64,000 bases of DNA from Thermoplasmata archaeon (GCA_026414225.1 JAOAJK010000007.1:21851-85850), one strand, 5' to 3'. Positions 52,487-62,113 are shown, numbered from the stretch's first letter. Numbers and translations: made by a program. The notes: a model not told the origin generated them from the sequence alone.

Positions 52487-54898
52487 CTACATAAAATCCT
52501 CAAGCGTGAACTTTCTTTTCGGCTCAGTTTTTTCTTCCTTCTCTTTCTCAGGGACCACAAATGAATCCAGGGAACCTTCTGCCAAGCTCGCCTGCCTTCT
52601 TCCAGAAAACAAACTCTCTTCATCGTATCCAAAGACCTCAAGCACCCTTGCGAGCGTCATTGCCACACGCCTTGCATAGTATTCGTAATCTGGCTTTCCA
52701 TTGAAAACCCTCCCCTCCACATACGGTTCTACTTTTTGTGGCGTTTTCTTTGCATCTACGACAATCCACGAGACCTTCATTCCAGGGATGAACTCATACC
52801 CCTTTGCTATCATCTGTTTTGCCACCTCAACATGCGCAAGCCGGGCCGCATCCTTATAACTATCAAAATCCCTCACACTCCTTGAGATGACAAGTTTCTC
52901 AACGGGCACTTCGCCCCTGAGCGTCATTTCCACAAGGAGCTTTGCCTTCGCAATCACATTCTTCTTCAAGTCCTCCTCATCCCTGCTGTTGAGCACGGTT
53001 TCAAACACCTCCATCAGCGCTTCGCTCTGCCAGTCAAACGAATCAGTCCGTCTCGTCTCATAACCCCTCACCACAATTTCTTCCTTTGGCCATACCGCCT
53101 TTCCCACATACCTTTTCTTTTTTCCGTGGGAGAAAAAGGGCTCCAGGATTCGCTCGAATTCCAGGGTTAAACCGTTCTTCGAAAACCTGGCCGCGGTTTC
53201 TTCCCCGAATTTTATCGATTGCTCCAGGTTCGGGTAGGGCGACTGGAAGAAAACACTGTCAGTATCTGAATAGATTACCCTGTGTCCCTCGGTTTCAAGG
53301 GTTCCAATCAGATTCTTTATGTTTTCCCTTGCAAAGGCGGTGATCGATGCCCCGATGCTCTTGTCCGTGAATCTGTAGAACGAGGATGCGAAAACCCCGT
53401 AGAAGGAGTTCATCAGGATTTTAACTGCGTTCTGGAGCCCATCGTAGTAGGCCTTCTCCTCTTCGGTCTTTGCCCTCTTTGCCTTTTTCTTGAACTCCTC
53501 TCTCTGGCCCATCAGGTTTTCCAGAATGTCAGGCACAATTCCCCGCTTCCTCTCCCGCGACATGAACCGGACATTGCAGGGGCTGACTATCTCGCCATCC
53601 TCCGCAATCGTGGTGAAACAGATGTTGTTTGAGATTATGATGCTAGGATACATTGATTTGAAATCGCACACGATCACCCAGTGGTAAAGTCCGGGCCTTA
53701 TTGAGTGCACATAGCCCCCCTCTATGGGGGCCTCGCTCCCTCCGAATTTGTTCATCGGGACCCCGACCCTTCTCCTGTCTGCTTCCCTGATTACGAGCGA
53801 ATCGATGAGGGTGGAAGTCCTCCCGTCGATTACATCATCCAGCGGAAGTTTTGCCACTGCAGCAATGTCCATCCCCCTGCTTATCTCCGCAATTTCCTCC
53901 AGAATTCTGAGGGCGAGTTCTGCGTCCTTGATACAGTAACTTATCACCGCTTCCCTCCGCTGCTTCCATTCTTCATCTATCTTCAGCCGGTTCACATCCT
54001 CCTTCTCCTCGCCCAGCAGCATTTTCGCAATAAAATTCAGGGTTTCCTGTTTGGGCCTTAAACGCATCTTGGCTGTGAGCCAGACATCGAGTACAATCCT
54101 GCCATGGATTCGCCAGAACCTTTCCTGGCTTACCGAAAATGTGCCGAAGTCCCTACCCACATCCAGCGTTATCCCATGGGCCTTTGCCCGCTCGGTCAGC
54201 AGCGGGATGTCATAGCCGCCAATGTTGTAGCCGGCCAGCACATCCGGGTCATGTTTGCGGACGAGGTCGGCGAAGTTTTTCAGAATTTCCTGCTCGTCGT
54301 CCGTGTCCGAGGTTATTGCCCCCTTTATTATCTCGTTTCCCTTCCTGATTGCATACGAAATCACATAAATTTTTCCGCTGCTGATGCTGTTCTCTATGTC
54401 AAAGCTCATCACCACGAGGGGAACTTTAAAAGGAGGAACTGGCTTCAGTTCTTTTGTTTCCACCACGAGCTCGGTTGTGTACTTCCTCCTGACATCCTCA
54501 GGGGCATCCTCTCCCGCTATCTCAGTGCACAGCGAAAGGTCCATGTCGAAGAAAAACCTGAGATGGAAAGGAATATCCGCAGCCAGGCATGCACCGTCCG
54601 GAAACTTTTTCCTCAGTTCCGGTACCTTGTAGGGGTGTTTTATGGTCACCTTCACGCAATCCGTTTCCCTGCCCTTCACATAAAGTTTGTAAGGTTCAAC
54701 ATCGAGCACTTCCTCGTGGTTCCTCAGCTCTTCAACGACGGCAGGGGGTGGAGCAACCACATAGAAATAGGGATTGAAACCATGGACCCTGGCGGTGAGC
54801 GATTTTCCCTCCCTGGTTCTGCAGTAGAGATCAATTACCACGCTTCCGTTTTCCTCGTGGTAACTGGCATCCAGTACCATGGCCCAGTATTTCTTCAT
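52487..54898 (-). CDS. polB: Family B DNA polymerase
   Basis: An 803-residue replicative-type polymerase. The 3'-5' exonuclease motifs are MSFDIENSI (Exo I), YNIGGYDIPLL (Exo II) and YCIKDAELAL (Exo III). Polymerase motif A is DFKSMYPSIII, motif B KILMNSFYGVFAS and motif C YSDTDSVF, all intact. The C-terminal tail is acidic and ends in KRKFTLEDFM, which resembles a PCNA-interacting peptide (aromatic residues spaced as in a PIP box, weak). No intein is present. It is transcribed from the minus strand, downstream of the C1-peptidase gene. Confidence 0.96.
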   Translation of the reverse strand: MKKYWAMVLDASYHEENGSVVIDLYCRTREGKSLTARVHGFNPYFYVVAPPPAVVEELRNHEEVLDVEPYKLYVKGRETDCVKVTIKHPYKVPELRKKFPDGACLAADIPFHLRFFFDMDLSLCTEIAGEDAPEDVRRKYTTELVVETKELKPVPPFKVPLVVMSFDIENSISSGKIYVISYAIRKGNEIIKGAITSDTDDEQEILKNFADLVRKHDPDVLAGYNIGGYDIPLLTERAKAHGITLDVGRDFGTFSVSQERFWRIHGRIVLDVWLTAKMRLRPKQETLNFIAKMLLGEEKEDVNRLKIDEEWKQRREAVISYCIKDAELALRILEEIAEISRGMDIAAVAKLPLDDVIDGRTSTLIDSLVIREADRRRVGVPMNKFGGSEAPIEGGYVHSIRPGLYHWVIVCDFKSMYPSIIISNNICFTTIAEDGEIVSPCNVRFMSRERKRGIVPDILENLMGQREEFKKKAKRAKTEEEKAYYDGLQNAVKILMNSFYGVFASSFYRFTDKSIGASITAFARENIKNLIGTLETEGHRVIYSDTDSVFFQSPYPNLEQSIKFGEETAARFSKNGLTLEFERILEPFFSHGKKKRYVGKAVWPKEEIVVRGYETRRTDSFDWQSEALMEVFETVLNSRDEEDLKKNVIAKAKLLVEMTLRGEVPVEKLVISRSVRDFDSYKDAARLAHVEVAKQMIAKGYEFIPGMKVSWIVVDAKKTPQKVEPYVEGRVFNGKPDYEYYARRVAMTLARVLEVFGYDEESLFSGRRQASLAEGSLDSFVVPEKEKEEKTEPKRKFTLEDFM

Positions 54899-54920
54899 CG
54901 GTCTTGAAATTGCATCCGTG

Positions 54921-56645
54921 TTATTTAACTTTCTTTTTGGGATACTGAGACCCGACGAACGCGCAAATCATCCCCGCGAAAACGGAGCAGGCAATCAGCA
55001 ACCGTCCCCCTTCAGGAGCTGCTGGCTGGACGATGACGGTATAGTTGCTACTCGTGCCCGTGCAGGCCCCGGAATCAACTGCATAAAAGTAATATTCAAC
55101 GGTGCCTGGGGCACTCTGGGCAGGAATCGTTGCGGTGTAATTGCCATCGGTTGAATTGCCCGCGGTGAGGGACATTCCCATCGCATACCATGTAACTTCA
55201 TTTACTGGCTTGTAGTACAACCATACACCCGAAAGCGGGAGCGTGCTCGCAATCCTGACGGAAATCGGGATGGGCTCTCCCTGCAGCACGGACGCTGGTG
55301 GTGTGTGTTCAAACACAATTTTCGCCTCAAGTGTGACATTCGCGTACACATAACTCCCTGCATCCGGTATCGACACGGGTGTCTCATCTGACACATTTGT
55401 TATTCCCCAGCTGTAATCGGTTGCGTTCAAAAACTGGATTGAGCCAGTAGTTCCAGAGTAGGCATCATTTACCTTCACAAAAATTCTGTTTCTCGCGCTG
55501 TGGTTGATATACCCAATCCCGTCTGAAAGGTCAACCACAAGGTTGCAGTTTGGAAATGCATGTCTCTGGTAGTTCGAGATGCCCACATACGCCTGGATTG
55601 AATTGAAATCCAGGATTTTGAGAGAGTACTGGGGGGAGGTAAGATTTCCGATGCCCGCAGTAATACCATTCCACATTATCTCGCCCCTTGCATTGTGCTG
55701 GACTTTCACCTCCGCAACCAGGGCAGGGGTGTAGTTTGTCCTGTCTGTAAGAAAATATGCCGTGGGGTAGCATGTGACCGTGCTCTTCACCGCCGCATAG
55801 GACATCCAGAAATGGCCTGCGTCGCCCCACGAAGTTCCCCAGGAATTCACGAGGCGGAAGGCACCAGCCCCATCGCTTGTCTGCTTGTCATCGTCAAACC
55901 CGTAGATGGTTACCGCATGGGCGCCCCTGTTGGTACCGGTCACTTCGGATACACAGTAGGTGTTGTTGTAGTTCGAGATGTAGTCAAAATTGGAGTACAC
56001 ATTGATTGCAATCACCGCGGTGCCACCGTTAGCAATGTGCTGTTTCAGGTTAGTTATCCCTGCATCTGTTGATACGGAGAGGTAGGAATAATTCCATGCC
56101 CTTAACTGGAGGGCATTCCTGTAGGTCTGGGTCGAGGTGGGCCAGGAAGTAGCATCGCTTGCACTGTAGGGGACCTCCTGCAGGGAGGCACAGCCCAGCG
56201 TGCACAGGAACTCCATTGCCTCATGGATGTAGCTGCCAGTATCTGAACCGCCGTTGATGTGGTGATAGAGGAATGCTGGGGAGCATTGATTTGATGAGAG
56301 GTTAACATCCCAGTTTTTCTCCCGCCATTCCAGATGGGTTCTGTGGTAGTAAGCACTTGCCCAGGAGGTGCAGGAACCCTGCGAACCCTGGCTCCTCACA
56401 GGAGGAAGGCCAGCGCTGTTTATCACAGAACGGATTGTGGGATTGGTTCTTATGTCAAGTTCTGGTGTTGTGGGACCAATGTAGTTCACCCTGTGCTCGG
56501 GAATCACCGTATCCGGGTTAACGATCAGCGCCCCGAGGCCATGCTCGGCCAGCACAGAATCTGGACCCACTGAAAACTTTTCAGCTTGACAGTAAAGGGG
56601 GCACACCACGAACGCCAGCAAAATTATCATCGCAAATTTCCGCAC
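54921..56645 (-). CDS. Secreted papain-like (C1A) cysteine peptidase with C-terminal anchor
   Basis: A 574-residue exported peptidase. The signal peptide is 1-21. The catalytic Cys92 lies in GSQGSCTSWASAYYH, with the oxyanion Gln just before it; the catalytic His is in NRGAHAVTIYGF and the Asn in LVNSWGTSWG. No long propeptide is visible, but about 70 residues precede the domain. The peptidase domain ends near residue 310, followed by beta-sandwich modules, one membrane helix (about 548-566) and a KKKVK tail. It probably degrades external protein from the cell surface. Confidence 0.88.
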   Translation of the reverse strand: MRKFAMIILLAFVVCPLYCQAEKFSVGPDSVLAEHGLGALIVNPDTVIPEHRVNYIGPTTPELDIRTNPTIRSVINSAGLPPVRSQGSQGSCTSWASAYYHRTHLEWREKNWDVNLSSNQCSPAFLYHHINGGSDTGSYIHEAMEFLCTLGCASLQEVPYSASDATSWPTSTQTYRNALQLRAWNYSYLSVSTDAGITNLKQHIANGGTAVIAINVYSNFDYISNYNNTYCVSEVTGTNRGAHAVTIYGFDDDKQTSDGAGAFRLVNSWGTSWGDAGHFWMSYAAVKSTVTCYPTAYFLTDRTNYTPALVAEVKVQHNARGEIMWNGITAGIGNLTSPQYSLKILDFNSIQAYVGISNYQRHAFPNCNLVVDLSDGIGYINHSARNRIFVKVNDAYSGTTGSIQFLNATDYSWGITNVSDETPVSIPDAGSYVYANVTLEAKIVFEHTPPASVLQGEPIPISVRIASTLPLSGVWLYYKPVNEVTWYAMGMSLTAGNSTDGNYTATIPAQSAPGTVEYYFYAVDSGACTGTSSNYTVIVQPAAPEGGRLLIACSVFAGMICAFVGSQYPKKKVK

Positions 56646-56740
56646 GGGCTATCACCAATACAGGATATGGGAAACGGGATATATATTTTTTTGGCGTGCT
56701 AGGACATATCAGATGTTTCCCACTTTGGCTAACGAAAACC

Positions 56741-56865
56741 GAGGGTGTCAAAAGTTAAGTGAAAACAGGAAATACATTCGAACTCACATATGATGGCCAG
56801 ATAGAAAAATATCTTGATAAATGTCTATTGCATTCCTTGGAAATCACTTAAGATTGGACGGTCTC
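56741..56865. mobile_element. 125-bp MITE-like element, copy 2, with 8-bp target-site duplication
   Basis: It begins GAGGGTGTCAAAAGTTAAG and ends GATTGGACGGTCTC, matching copy 1 at about 114 of 125 positions. The 8 bp CGAAAACC occur immediately before the left end and again immediately after the right end, so this is a direct target repeat from transposition. It was inserted between the divergent promoters of the C1 peptidase and acyl-CoA dehydrogenase genes. Confidence 0.92.
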
Positions 56866-56917
56866 CGAAAACCAAAAAAGTTATTTACACATCCCCCTTA
56901 TTTGGGGCTGTGATACC

Positions 56918-58057
56918 ATGAAGTTGGAGCTGACCAAGGAACAGGAAGAATTTAGGAATAAGGTTAGGGACTTTGCCCAGAATGTGATTGCCAAGTATGC
57001 AGAGGAGAACGACCGCACAGGCAAGTTATCGCAGGAATTGATAAGAAAAATGGGTGATGCTGGCTATCTGGGTCTCACGGTGCCGAAGGAGTATGGGGGT
57101 AACCTCGTTGACAACATCTGCTATGCGATTGCAATTGAGGAGATGGCAAAGGTGTGTGCCTCAACCGCGATTTCAGTTGCGGTGCACAGCTCCCTCGGAT
57201 GCGGAACCATTCTATACTATGGCTCCGAGGAACTCAAGAAAAAATATCTGCCAGACCTGGCAAGCGGGCGAAAGATCGGTGCCTTCTGCCTCACCGAGCC
57301 GAATGCGGGCAGCGATGCAGGTGCCATCCAGACAACTGCAAAACCTGAGGGAGATGGATATGTGCTCAACGGAGAAAAAACCTTCATTCTAAATGGGCCG
57401 ATTGCCAGTGTCTACACCGTGTTTGCCCTCACACAGCCAGAGCTGAAGACCAAGGGAATAAGTGCGATTGTTGTGGAGCGGGATGCGCCCGGTTTCTCAA
57501 TTTCCCATGTGTTTGACAAGCTCGGTGTGCGGGCTGCAGAGACAGCAAAGCTGAAGTTTGAGAATACGAGGGTGCCTAAAACCAATTTGCTCGGAAAGGA
57601 GGGCGAGGGTTTCAAGATTGCCCTTTCCTGTCTCGATGGGGGCAGGATTGGAGTCGCCGCCCAGGCACTCGGGATTGCAGAAATCTGCCTTGAAAGTGCA
57701 ATCACCTATGCAAAACAGAGGGTCCAGTTCGGACAGCCCATCAGCAAGAACCAGGGCTTGCAGTGGATGATTGCAGAGATGGCCACCAGGATAGAAGCTG
57801 CGAGATTGCTGGTTTACAATGCGGCCTACCATCGGGATATGGGTAGAAGGGTCACGAAAGAAGCGTCAATGGCAAAGCTGTTTGCGTCCCAGTGTGCCGT
57901 GGATGCTTCCTCGCTCTGCATGCAGATCCACGGGGGCTACAGCTACATGAAGGAATACCCGATTGAACGCTACTACAGGGATGCAAAAATCACGCAAATC
58001 TACGAGGGCACGAGCGAAGTCCAGCGGATTGTGATTTCAAACACGCTCGGTCTATGA
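56918..58057 (+). CDS. Acyl-CoA dehydrogenase
   Basis: A 379-residue flavoenzyme of the short/medium-chain family. CLTEPNAGSDAGAIQT is the FAD and substrate-binding region, the RVQFGQPISKNQGLQWMIAEM segment is the family signature, and the catalytic Glu is in QIYEGTSEVQR at about 363. It oxidises acyl-CoA to trans-2-enoyl-CoA. The ATG at 56918 lies 52 bp after the MITE, and an element like AAGTTATTTACAC near 56877 may be its TATA box. Its stop overlaps the DUF131 gene by 4 nt. Confidence 0.93.
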   Translation: MKLELTKEQEEFRNKVRDFAQNVIAKYAEENDRTGKLSQELIRKMGDAGYLGLTVPKEYGGNLVDNICYAIAIEEMAKVCASTAISVAVHSSLGCGTILYYGSEELKKKYLPDLASGRKIGAFCLTEPNAGSDAGAIQTTAKPEGDGYVLNGEKTFILNGPIASVYTVFALTQPELKTKGISAIVVERDAPGFSISHVFDKLGVRAAETAKLKFENTRVPKTNLLGKEGEGFKIALSCLDGGRIGVAAQALGIAEICLESAITYAKQRVQFGQPISKNQGLQWMIAEMATRIEAARLLVYNAAYHRDMGRRVTKEASMAKLFASQCAVDASSLCMQIHGGYSYMKEYPIERYYRDAKITQIYEGTSEVQRIVISNTLGL

Positions 58058-58473
58058 AAAAATATTTTCTCCTCGGTTTTTTATTTTTGGGTATCGCCAT
58101 TTCCTGCTTTTTCTATGGAGTTTTTAAGGGTGAGGTCCAGGCAGGGATTGTACTCATCTTTCCGTTTCTGGTTGGCTCAGGGTTTTTCTCGTTGCTCGGG
58201 ACAATCTTCCTGATACTTGCAATCTTCAGCTTTGTAGCTGGCTTCATGGTCGCGACAGGCGTTTTCGAAACCCGTGGGGCAGGGGACGAACACAGAATAT
58301 ACTCCCAAGGCCACGGGAAACCTGACGCAGGAGTGGACGGTATCGTGCTCATAGGACCCTTTCCAGTAATTTTTAGCACGAAGAAATCCCACTTGGTCTA
58401 TCTTGTAATTATTGCATTTGCACTGGCAGTAGGAGTTCTCGGCCTGTTCCTCTTTCTAGTATTCTTTACCTGA
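58054..58473 (+). CDS. DUF131 family membrane protein
   Basis: A 139-residue protein with four hydrophobic segments (about 4-24, 32-50, 52-72 and 113-137). The GVDGIVLIGPFPVIFSTKK segment is the conserved DUF131 motif found across archaea. Function unknown. It overlaps the acyl-CoA dehydrogenase gene as ATGA and abuts the convergent M16 peptidase gene. Confidence 0.82.
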   Translation: MKKYFLLGFLFLGIAISCFFYGVFKGEVQAGIVLIFPFLVGSGFFSLLGTIFLILAIFSFVAGFMVATGVFETRGAGDEHRIYSQGHGKPDAGVDGIVLIGPFPVIFSTKKSHLVYLVIIAFALAVGVLGLFLFLVFFT

Positions 58474-58474
58474 T

Positions 58475-59701
58475 CTACTCCCGATTTCTTATCACGGCAC
58501 AGGAGTATCTGGCATCAAGCAGCTTCCTGGCGATTCTGGCTACATCTTCAAATTTCACAATTCCAATCCGGTTCCGCAACTCCTCCAGCGGCACAATTTT
58601 TCCCGTTCTCATTGCATACTCTCCCAGCACAAAAGCCCTCGACTCGCTTGTCTCCAGCTTTCTCGTAAAGAGGCCGTCGAGCATACTCCTGGCAGTGCGG
58701 AATTCGTCCTCGGAGAAATCGCCTTCTGCAACACGATGGACCTCCTCAAGAATTCTCTGCTTTCCCCTCCCGAGGTTGCCTCTCGCAATTCCAGCGTAAA
58801 TACCCAGAAGCCCCGTATCCTCGTAGCTCTGCGAGTGGGTGAATACAGCATAGCCCAACCCTTCCTTCTCCCGGATAGTCCGGTAAAGGCGGGAGCTTGT
58901 GCCGCCACCCAGCAACACGCTGAGGATCTTGAGAGTAAAGAGATCCGGGTGGGAAAAATTCAATCCTTCGAATCCGATGGCTATGTGCGCCTGGGCCTCG
59001 CCACCATGAAATTCATGTTCCATTCCAAGGAATTCTGGCTTTTTCCTCATGTTCTTAACATTTCCTCCCGGGAGGGCTGCAAAGTATTTTTCTACCCATC
59101 CAGCAATCTTCTCATGCTCTAGATTTCCCGATGCAGAGATGAGAAGATTTTCTGTCAGAAAATGCTGGCTTATATAGGTCTTCAAATCCTCTATTCGCTG
59201 CCGCTTGACATCCTCTATTTTTCCAGTTTCAACTTTTCCGAGTTCGTGCTCACCCCAGGAACACATTCTCAGGGCATCGAAGATAAATTTTTCTGGATTT
59301 TCCTCGTGGAGGCGAATTTCCTCGAATACCACATGCTTCTCCCTCTCGAGAATTTCCTCGGAAAGCAATGGCTCTGTGAGGATTTCCGCAAGAAGCGAAA
59401 TTGCCATTTCCAGGTTCTCCTTGAGAGTACCAGCATAGAAACACATGTACTCGCTACCAGTTATTGCATTCATCTCACCGCCCGTGCCCTCGATCAATTT
59501 ATTTATCTCTTCTCCGCTCCGCTTTTTGGTCCCGCGGAAGAGCATGTGTTCCAGCATGTGGGCAGTGCCCGCAGGAACATCCCTTTCATCTCTTGCACCG
59601 GACATTATCCAGACACACACAGTTGCGGAATCGAGATGCGGAATCTTTTCTGTGACTATTCTGATCCCGTTTTGGAGCCGGGTTTCTGTGTATCTGTCCA
59701 T
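58475..59701 (-). CDS. M16-family zinc peptidase (mitochondrial-processing-peptidase-like)
   Basis: A 408-residue single-chain M16 peptidase. The inverted zinc motif HMLEH lies at 48-52 and the third ligand is Glu127 or Glu128 in FEEIRLHEENP, giving HxxEH-x76-E. The second half contains the glycine-rich GGGTSSRLYRTIREKEGLGYAV motif of the family, so one gene carries both the catalytic and the partner half. Such enzymes degrade peptides in a closed chamber. They are more usual in bacteria, so lateral transfer is possible. No signal peptide. Confidence 0.9.
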   Translation of the reverse strand: MDRYTETRLQNGIRIVTEKIPHLDSATVCVWIMSGARDERDVPAGTAHMLEHMLFRGTKKRSGEEINKLIEGTGGEMNAITGSEYMCFYAGTLKENLEMAISLLAEILTEPLLSEEILEREKHVVFEEIRLHEENPEKFIFDALRMCSWGEHELGKVETGKIEDVKRQRIEDLKTYISQHFLTENLLISASGNLEHEKIAGWVEKYFAALPGGNVKNMRKKPEFLGMEHEFHGGEAQAHIAIGFEGLNFSHPDLFTLKILSVLLGGGTSSRLYRTIREKEGLGYAVFTHSQSYEDTGLLGIYAGIARGNLGRGKQRILEEVHRVAEGDFSEDEFRTARSMLDGLFTRKLETSESRAFVLGEYAMRTGKIVPLEELRNRIGIVKFEDVARIARKLLDARYSCAVIRNRE

Positions 59702-59751
59702 GGGGGTTGATAGTGGGAAGGAATATATATTTTTGCGGTTTACAGCGTGTT

Positions 59752-60657
59752 ATGAAAGTTCTGGTCATAGGCGGGACTTCACTTCTCGGGGATAGAATTG
59801 TGAGGAGATTTTGCGAGGGTGCAGAGGTCTGGTACACCGTAAACAGCAAGGAGGTTCCGATTCAGGGTGCGGGCAGAATTCGGATGGATATCACGGAGCC
59901 AGAAAGTGTTGAGAAGGGTTTCAGGGAGGTCAACCCGGATATTGCGGTGCTTGTTGCGGCCTATACTGAGGTGGATGCCTGCGAGAGAAACAGGGAGAGG
60001 GCTATTTCCCTGAATATAGGCGGGGCAGAGAAGGTCTTCAGGGCGTGCCAGAAGAACGGAACAAAGCTTGTCTATATTTCCACGGATGCCATTTTCGATG
60101 GAACAAAGCTGGAACCATATACGGAGGGAGACAGGCCGAACCCTCCAAATTTCTATGCCCGTACCAAGCTTGAAGCGGAGAAGATTGTCCTGCAGAGTGT
60201 GGAAAATCTCGTGTGCAGGGTTTCCACAATCTATGGAAACCGCTCGGCCCATCACCGCCAGAATGTGGTCATGTGGATGATTGAAACCCTTGCCGCTCAA
60301 AAAAGGATTGAGTTGTTTGAGGACAGGTTCTGCAATCCGACCTTTGCGGACGAGGCGGCGGATGTGATTGCTACAATTGCGCTGAGGGGCGGAACGGGAA
60401 TTTTCCACACAACAGGAAGAAACTGCGTTTCGAGGGTTGAGCTTGGGAGATTGGTTGCGGGGGTTTTTGGTCTCGATGAGAATCTGATTGTACCGGTGAG
60501 AAGCACCGCCTACCAGAGCGTGCCGCGCGGGCTCCATTCCTGCCTCTCGGTCACGAAGGCAGAGCAGTTCATCGGGCGAAAAATTCAGACAGTTGAAGAA
60601 TCGCTGAGGGTGCTAAAGGATCAGATTGAGGAGGCACCATTCGGAAAGAATTTATAG
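59752..60657 (+). CDS. RmlD-like dTDP-4-dehydrorhamnose reductase / NAD(P) sugar epimerase
   Basis: A 301-residue short-chain reductase from the ATG at 59752; the frame begins at 59707 but the first 15 residues there are not part of the fold. The NAD(P)-binding motif VIGGTSLLGDRI is near the N-terminus, and YISTDAIFDG and the Tyr-x3-Lys pair (YARTKLEAEK) are present. Extended SDRs like this reduce or epimerise nucleotide sugars; RmlD is the nearest named family, but rmlABC are not here. TATATATTTTTGC about 25 nt upstream suggests a leaderless start. Confidence 0.8.
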   Translation: MKVLVIGGTSLLGDRIVRRFCEGAEVWYTVNSKEVPIQGAGRIRMDITEPESVEKGFREVNPDIAVLVAAYTEVDACERNRERAISLNIGGAEKVFRACQKNGTKLVYISTDAIFDGTKLEPYTEGDRPNPPNFYARTKLEAEKIVLQSVENLVCRVSTIYGNRSAHHRQNVVMWMIETLAAQKRIELFEDRFCNPTFADEAADVIATIALRGGTGIFHTTGRNCVSRVELGRLVAGVFGLDENLIVPVRSTAYQSVPRGLHSCLSVTKAEQFIGRKIQTVEESLRVLKDQIEEAPFGKNL

Positions 60658-60730
60658 AGGGAGCATATTATATACAACTGCATACCATCAAATACTTACC
60701 ACTCACATATCAGATCTCAGGGTGATATCC

Positions 60731-61366
60731 ATGATGTTGAGGAGTTGTTCGATACACGGATTTTTCAGGGGGGAAAAGTGCCCCATCTGCGGAGATGCAG
60801 GCAAGTTTCTGCTGAATGACGATGAGGTAGAGCATCTGAGCAAGGTGCTGGCAGGTGTGCTCCGGCACTTCCCAGATAGGTACAAACTGGAAATGGATGA
60901 ACATGGCTGGGTTGACCTGAAGGCGTTTCTGGCCGCGGTGCAGCGGAGGCATCGCCAGTACAGGTTCCTCAGGACCTACCACATCATCGGGCTGATTGAG
61001 ACCGACCCGAAGGGCAGATACCAGTACAACGGCACAAAAATCAGGGCTACCTATGGACATTCGTTTGAAGTTGACCTTGACCTGCCCACAGAAAACCTTC
61101 CGCCGAAGCTCTACTATCCATCCACACCGGAAGAAGCGGACATCCTGCTTGAGACGGGAATAAAGCCCACGGACAGGAAGATGGTGCATCTGAGCGGGAG
61201 CGTGGAGGATGCGGAGAAAGCCGGGAAAGTGCGGATCGAGGACCCAGTGATTCTGGTTGTGGATACGGAGAAAACAGTGAGCATGGGCCATAAGATAATG
61301 CGGGCCGGGAAGACAGTTTACATAGTGAACGAAATCCCGAAGGAATGCCTTGCAAAGCTTGAGTAA
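60731..61366 (+). CDS. kptA: RNA 2'-phosphotransferase Tpt1/KptA
   Basis: The ATG at 60731 is chosen because GGGTGAT lies just before it; the frame is open further upstream but not protein-like. The 211-residue product begins with the archaeal-type zinc motif C-x2-H-x7-C-x2-C (CSIHGFFRGEKCPIC), then the winged-helix lobe (KVLAGVLRHFPDRYKL) and the catalytic lobe with the NAD-binding residues including Arg-Ala-x-x-GH (IRATYGHSF). It removes a 2'-phosphate from RNA, using NAD+. TATATTATATAC near 60665 is its promoter candidate. Confidence 0.9.
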   Translation: MMLRSCSIHGFFRGEKCPICGDAGKFLLNDDEVEHLSKVLAGVLRHFPDRYKLEMDEHGWVDLKAFLAAVQRRHRQYRFLRTYHIIGLIETDPKGRYQYNGTKIRATYGHSFEVDLDLPTENLPPKLYYPSTPEEADILLETGIKPTDRKMVHLSGSVEDAEKAGKVRIEDPVILVVDTEKTVSMGHKIMRAGKTVYIVNEIPKECLAKLE

Positions 61367-62113
61367 TTAAAGGTCACGGAGGAGGGCAAGCGTTTCGAGC
61401 CAGTTATTTGTATGCAGCTTCTGGCTTCTGGTATAAATGTGCATTCCCCTGGTATCGTCCCTATCAATTCTGAGCCCGTAGCTGAAGTTTTCCTTATGAA
61501 AGGTTTCCAGGAAGACCTCTTCAGGCGGGTTCTTCCCATAGCCGGAAATAAACTCATTCATGAGGGTCGGCTCAATTCCGTATTTTTTCAGGAGAGGCTC
61601 CACGATAAACGCAACAGGGTCTCCCTGGCAATCCACGAGAAGTTTCATCTCTTTCCTGAAACTTATTCGCTCATGCATCGATTTCAGAAAATCCTCCATT
61701 GCGTTCGGATAATAGGTGGTAACCCCGAGTTCTTCTATTCCCACCCTTGTAAATTTCCCTGCCCTTTTTATTCCGAGGATTTGGTCTATCACTTCTGGCT
61801 GGACATTCTCACCCGAGTTGTCGTACAGATGGACCTGGATTTCACCATCATAAAACGAGACATACACCCCGGCATCAATTCCCTGCTCCCGGATAACATG
61901 CCGTAATGCCACGCTTGGCACGAGCCGCACATCAAACGCAGTTATCCCAGTTGAGGCAAGGCCGCTGATTATCTCGCGCCTTACAAATCTGCATACCGGT
62001 TTTCCATCCCTGCCCACACCGATTACCCTGTCCTTTCCGAAGAAAGTGCCTATTGCACACCCGAGCTGGACAGAGTCAATAGGATTGTATTCCTTCCAAG
62101 CATATAACCTCAT
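61367..62113 (-). CDS. Degenerate, half-length phosphohexomutase-like protein
   Basis: A 248-residue protein aligned with the first two domains of phosphomannomutase/phosphoglucomutase: VIGVGRDGKPVCRFVRREIISGLASTGITAFDVRLVPSVALRHVIRE is clearly that family. The catalytic serine loop, normally TASHNP, is replaced by VSFYDG at about 84-89, so it cannot form the phosphoserine intermediate. The protein ends where a full enzyme (about 450 residues) would continue into domains 3 and 4. It looks like an intact reading frame rather than debris. It lies 9 nt behind the pyrophosphorylase gene, which suggests a regulatory or structural role in sugar-nucleotide synthesis. Confidence 0.75.
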   Translation of the reverse strand: MRLYAWKEYNPIDSVQLGCAIGTFFGKDRVIGVGRDGKPVCRFVRREIISGLASTGITAFDVRLVPSVALRHVIREQGIDAGVYVSFYDGEIQVHLYDNSGENVQPEVIDQILGIKRAGKFTRVGIEELGVTTYYPNAMEDFLKSMHERISFRKEMKLLVDCQGDPVAFIVEPLLKKYGIEPTLMNEFISGYGKNPPEEVFLETFHKENFSYGLRIDRDDTRGMHIYTRSQKLHTNNWLETLALLRDL

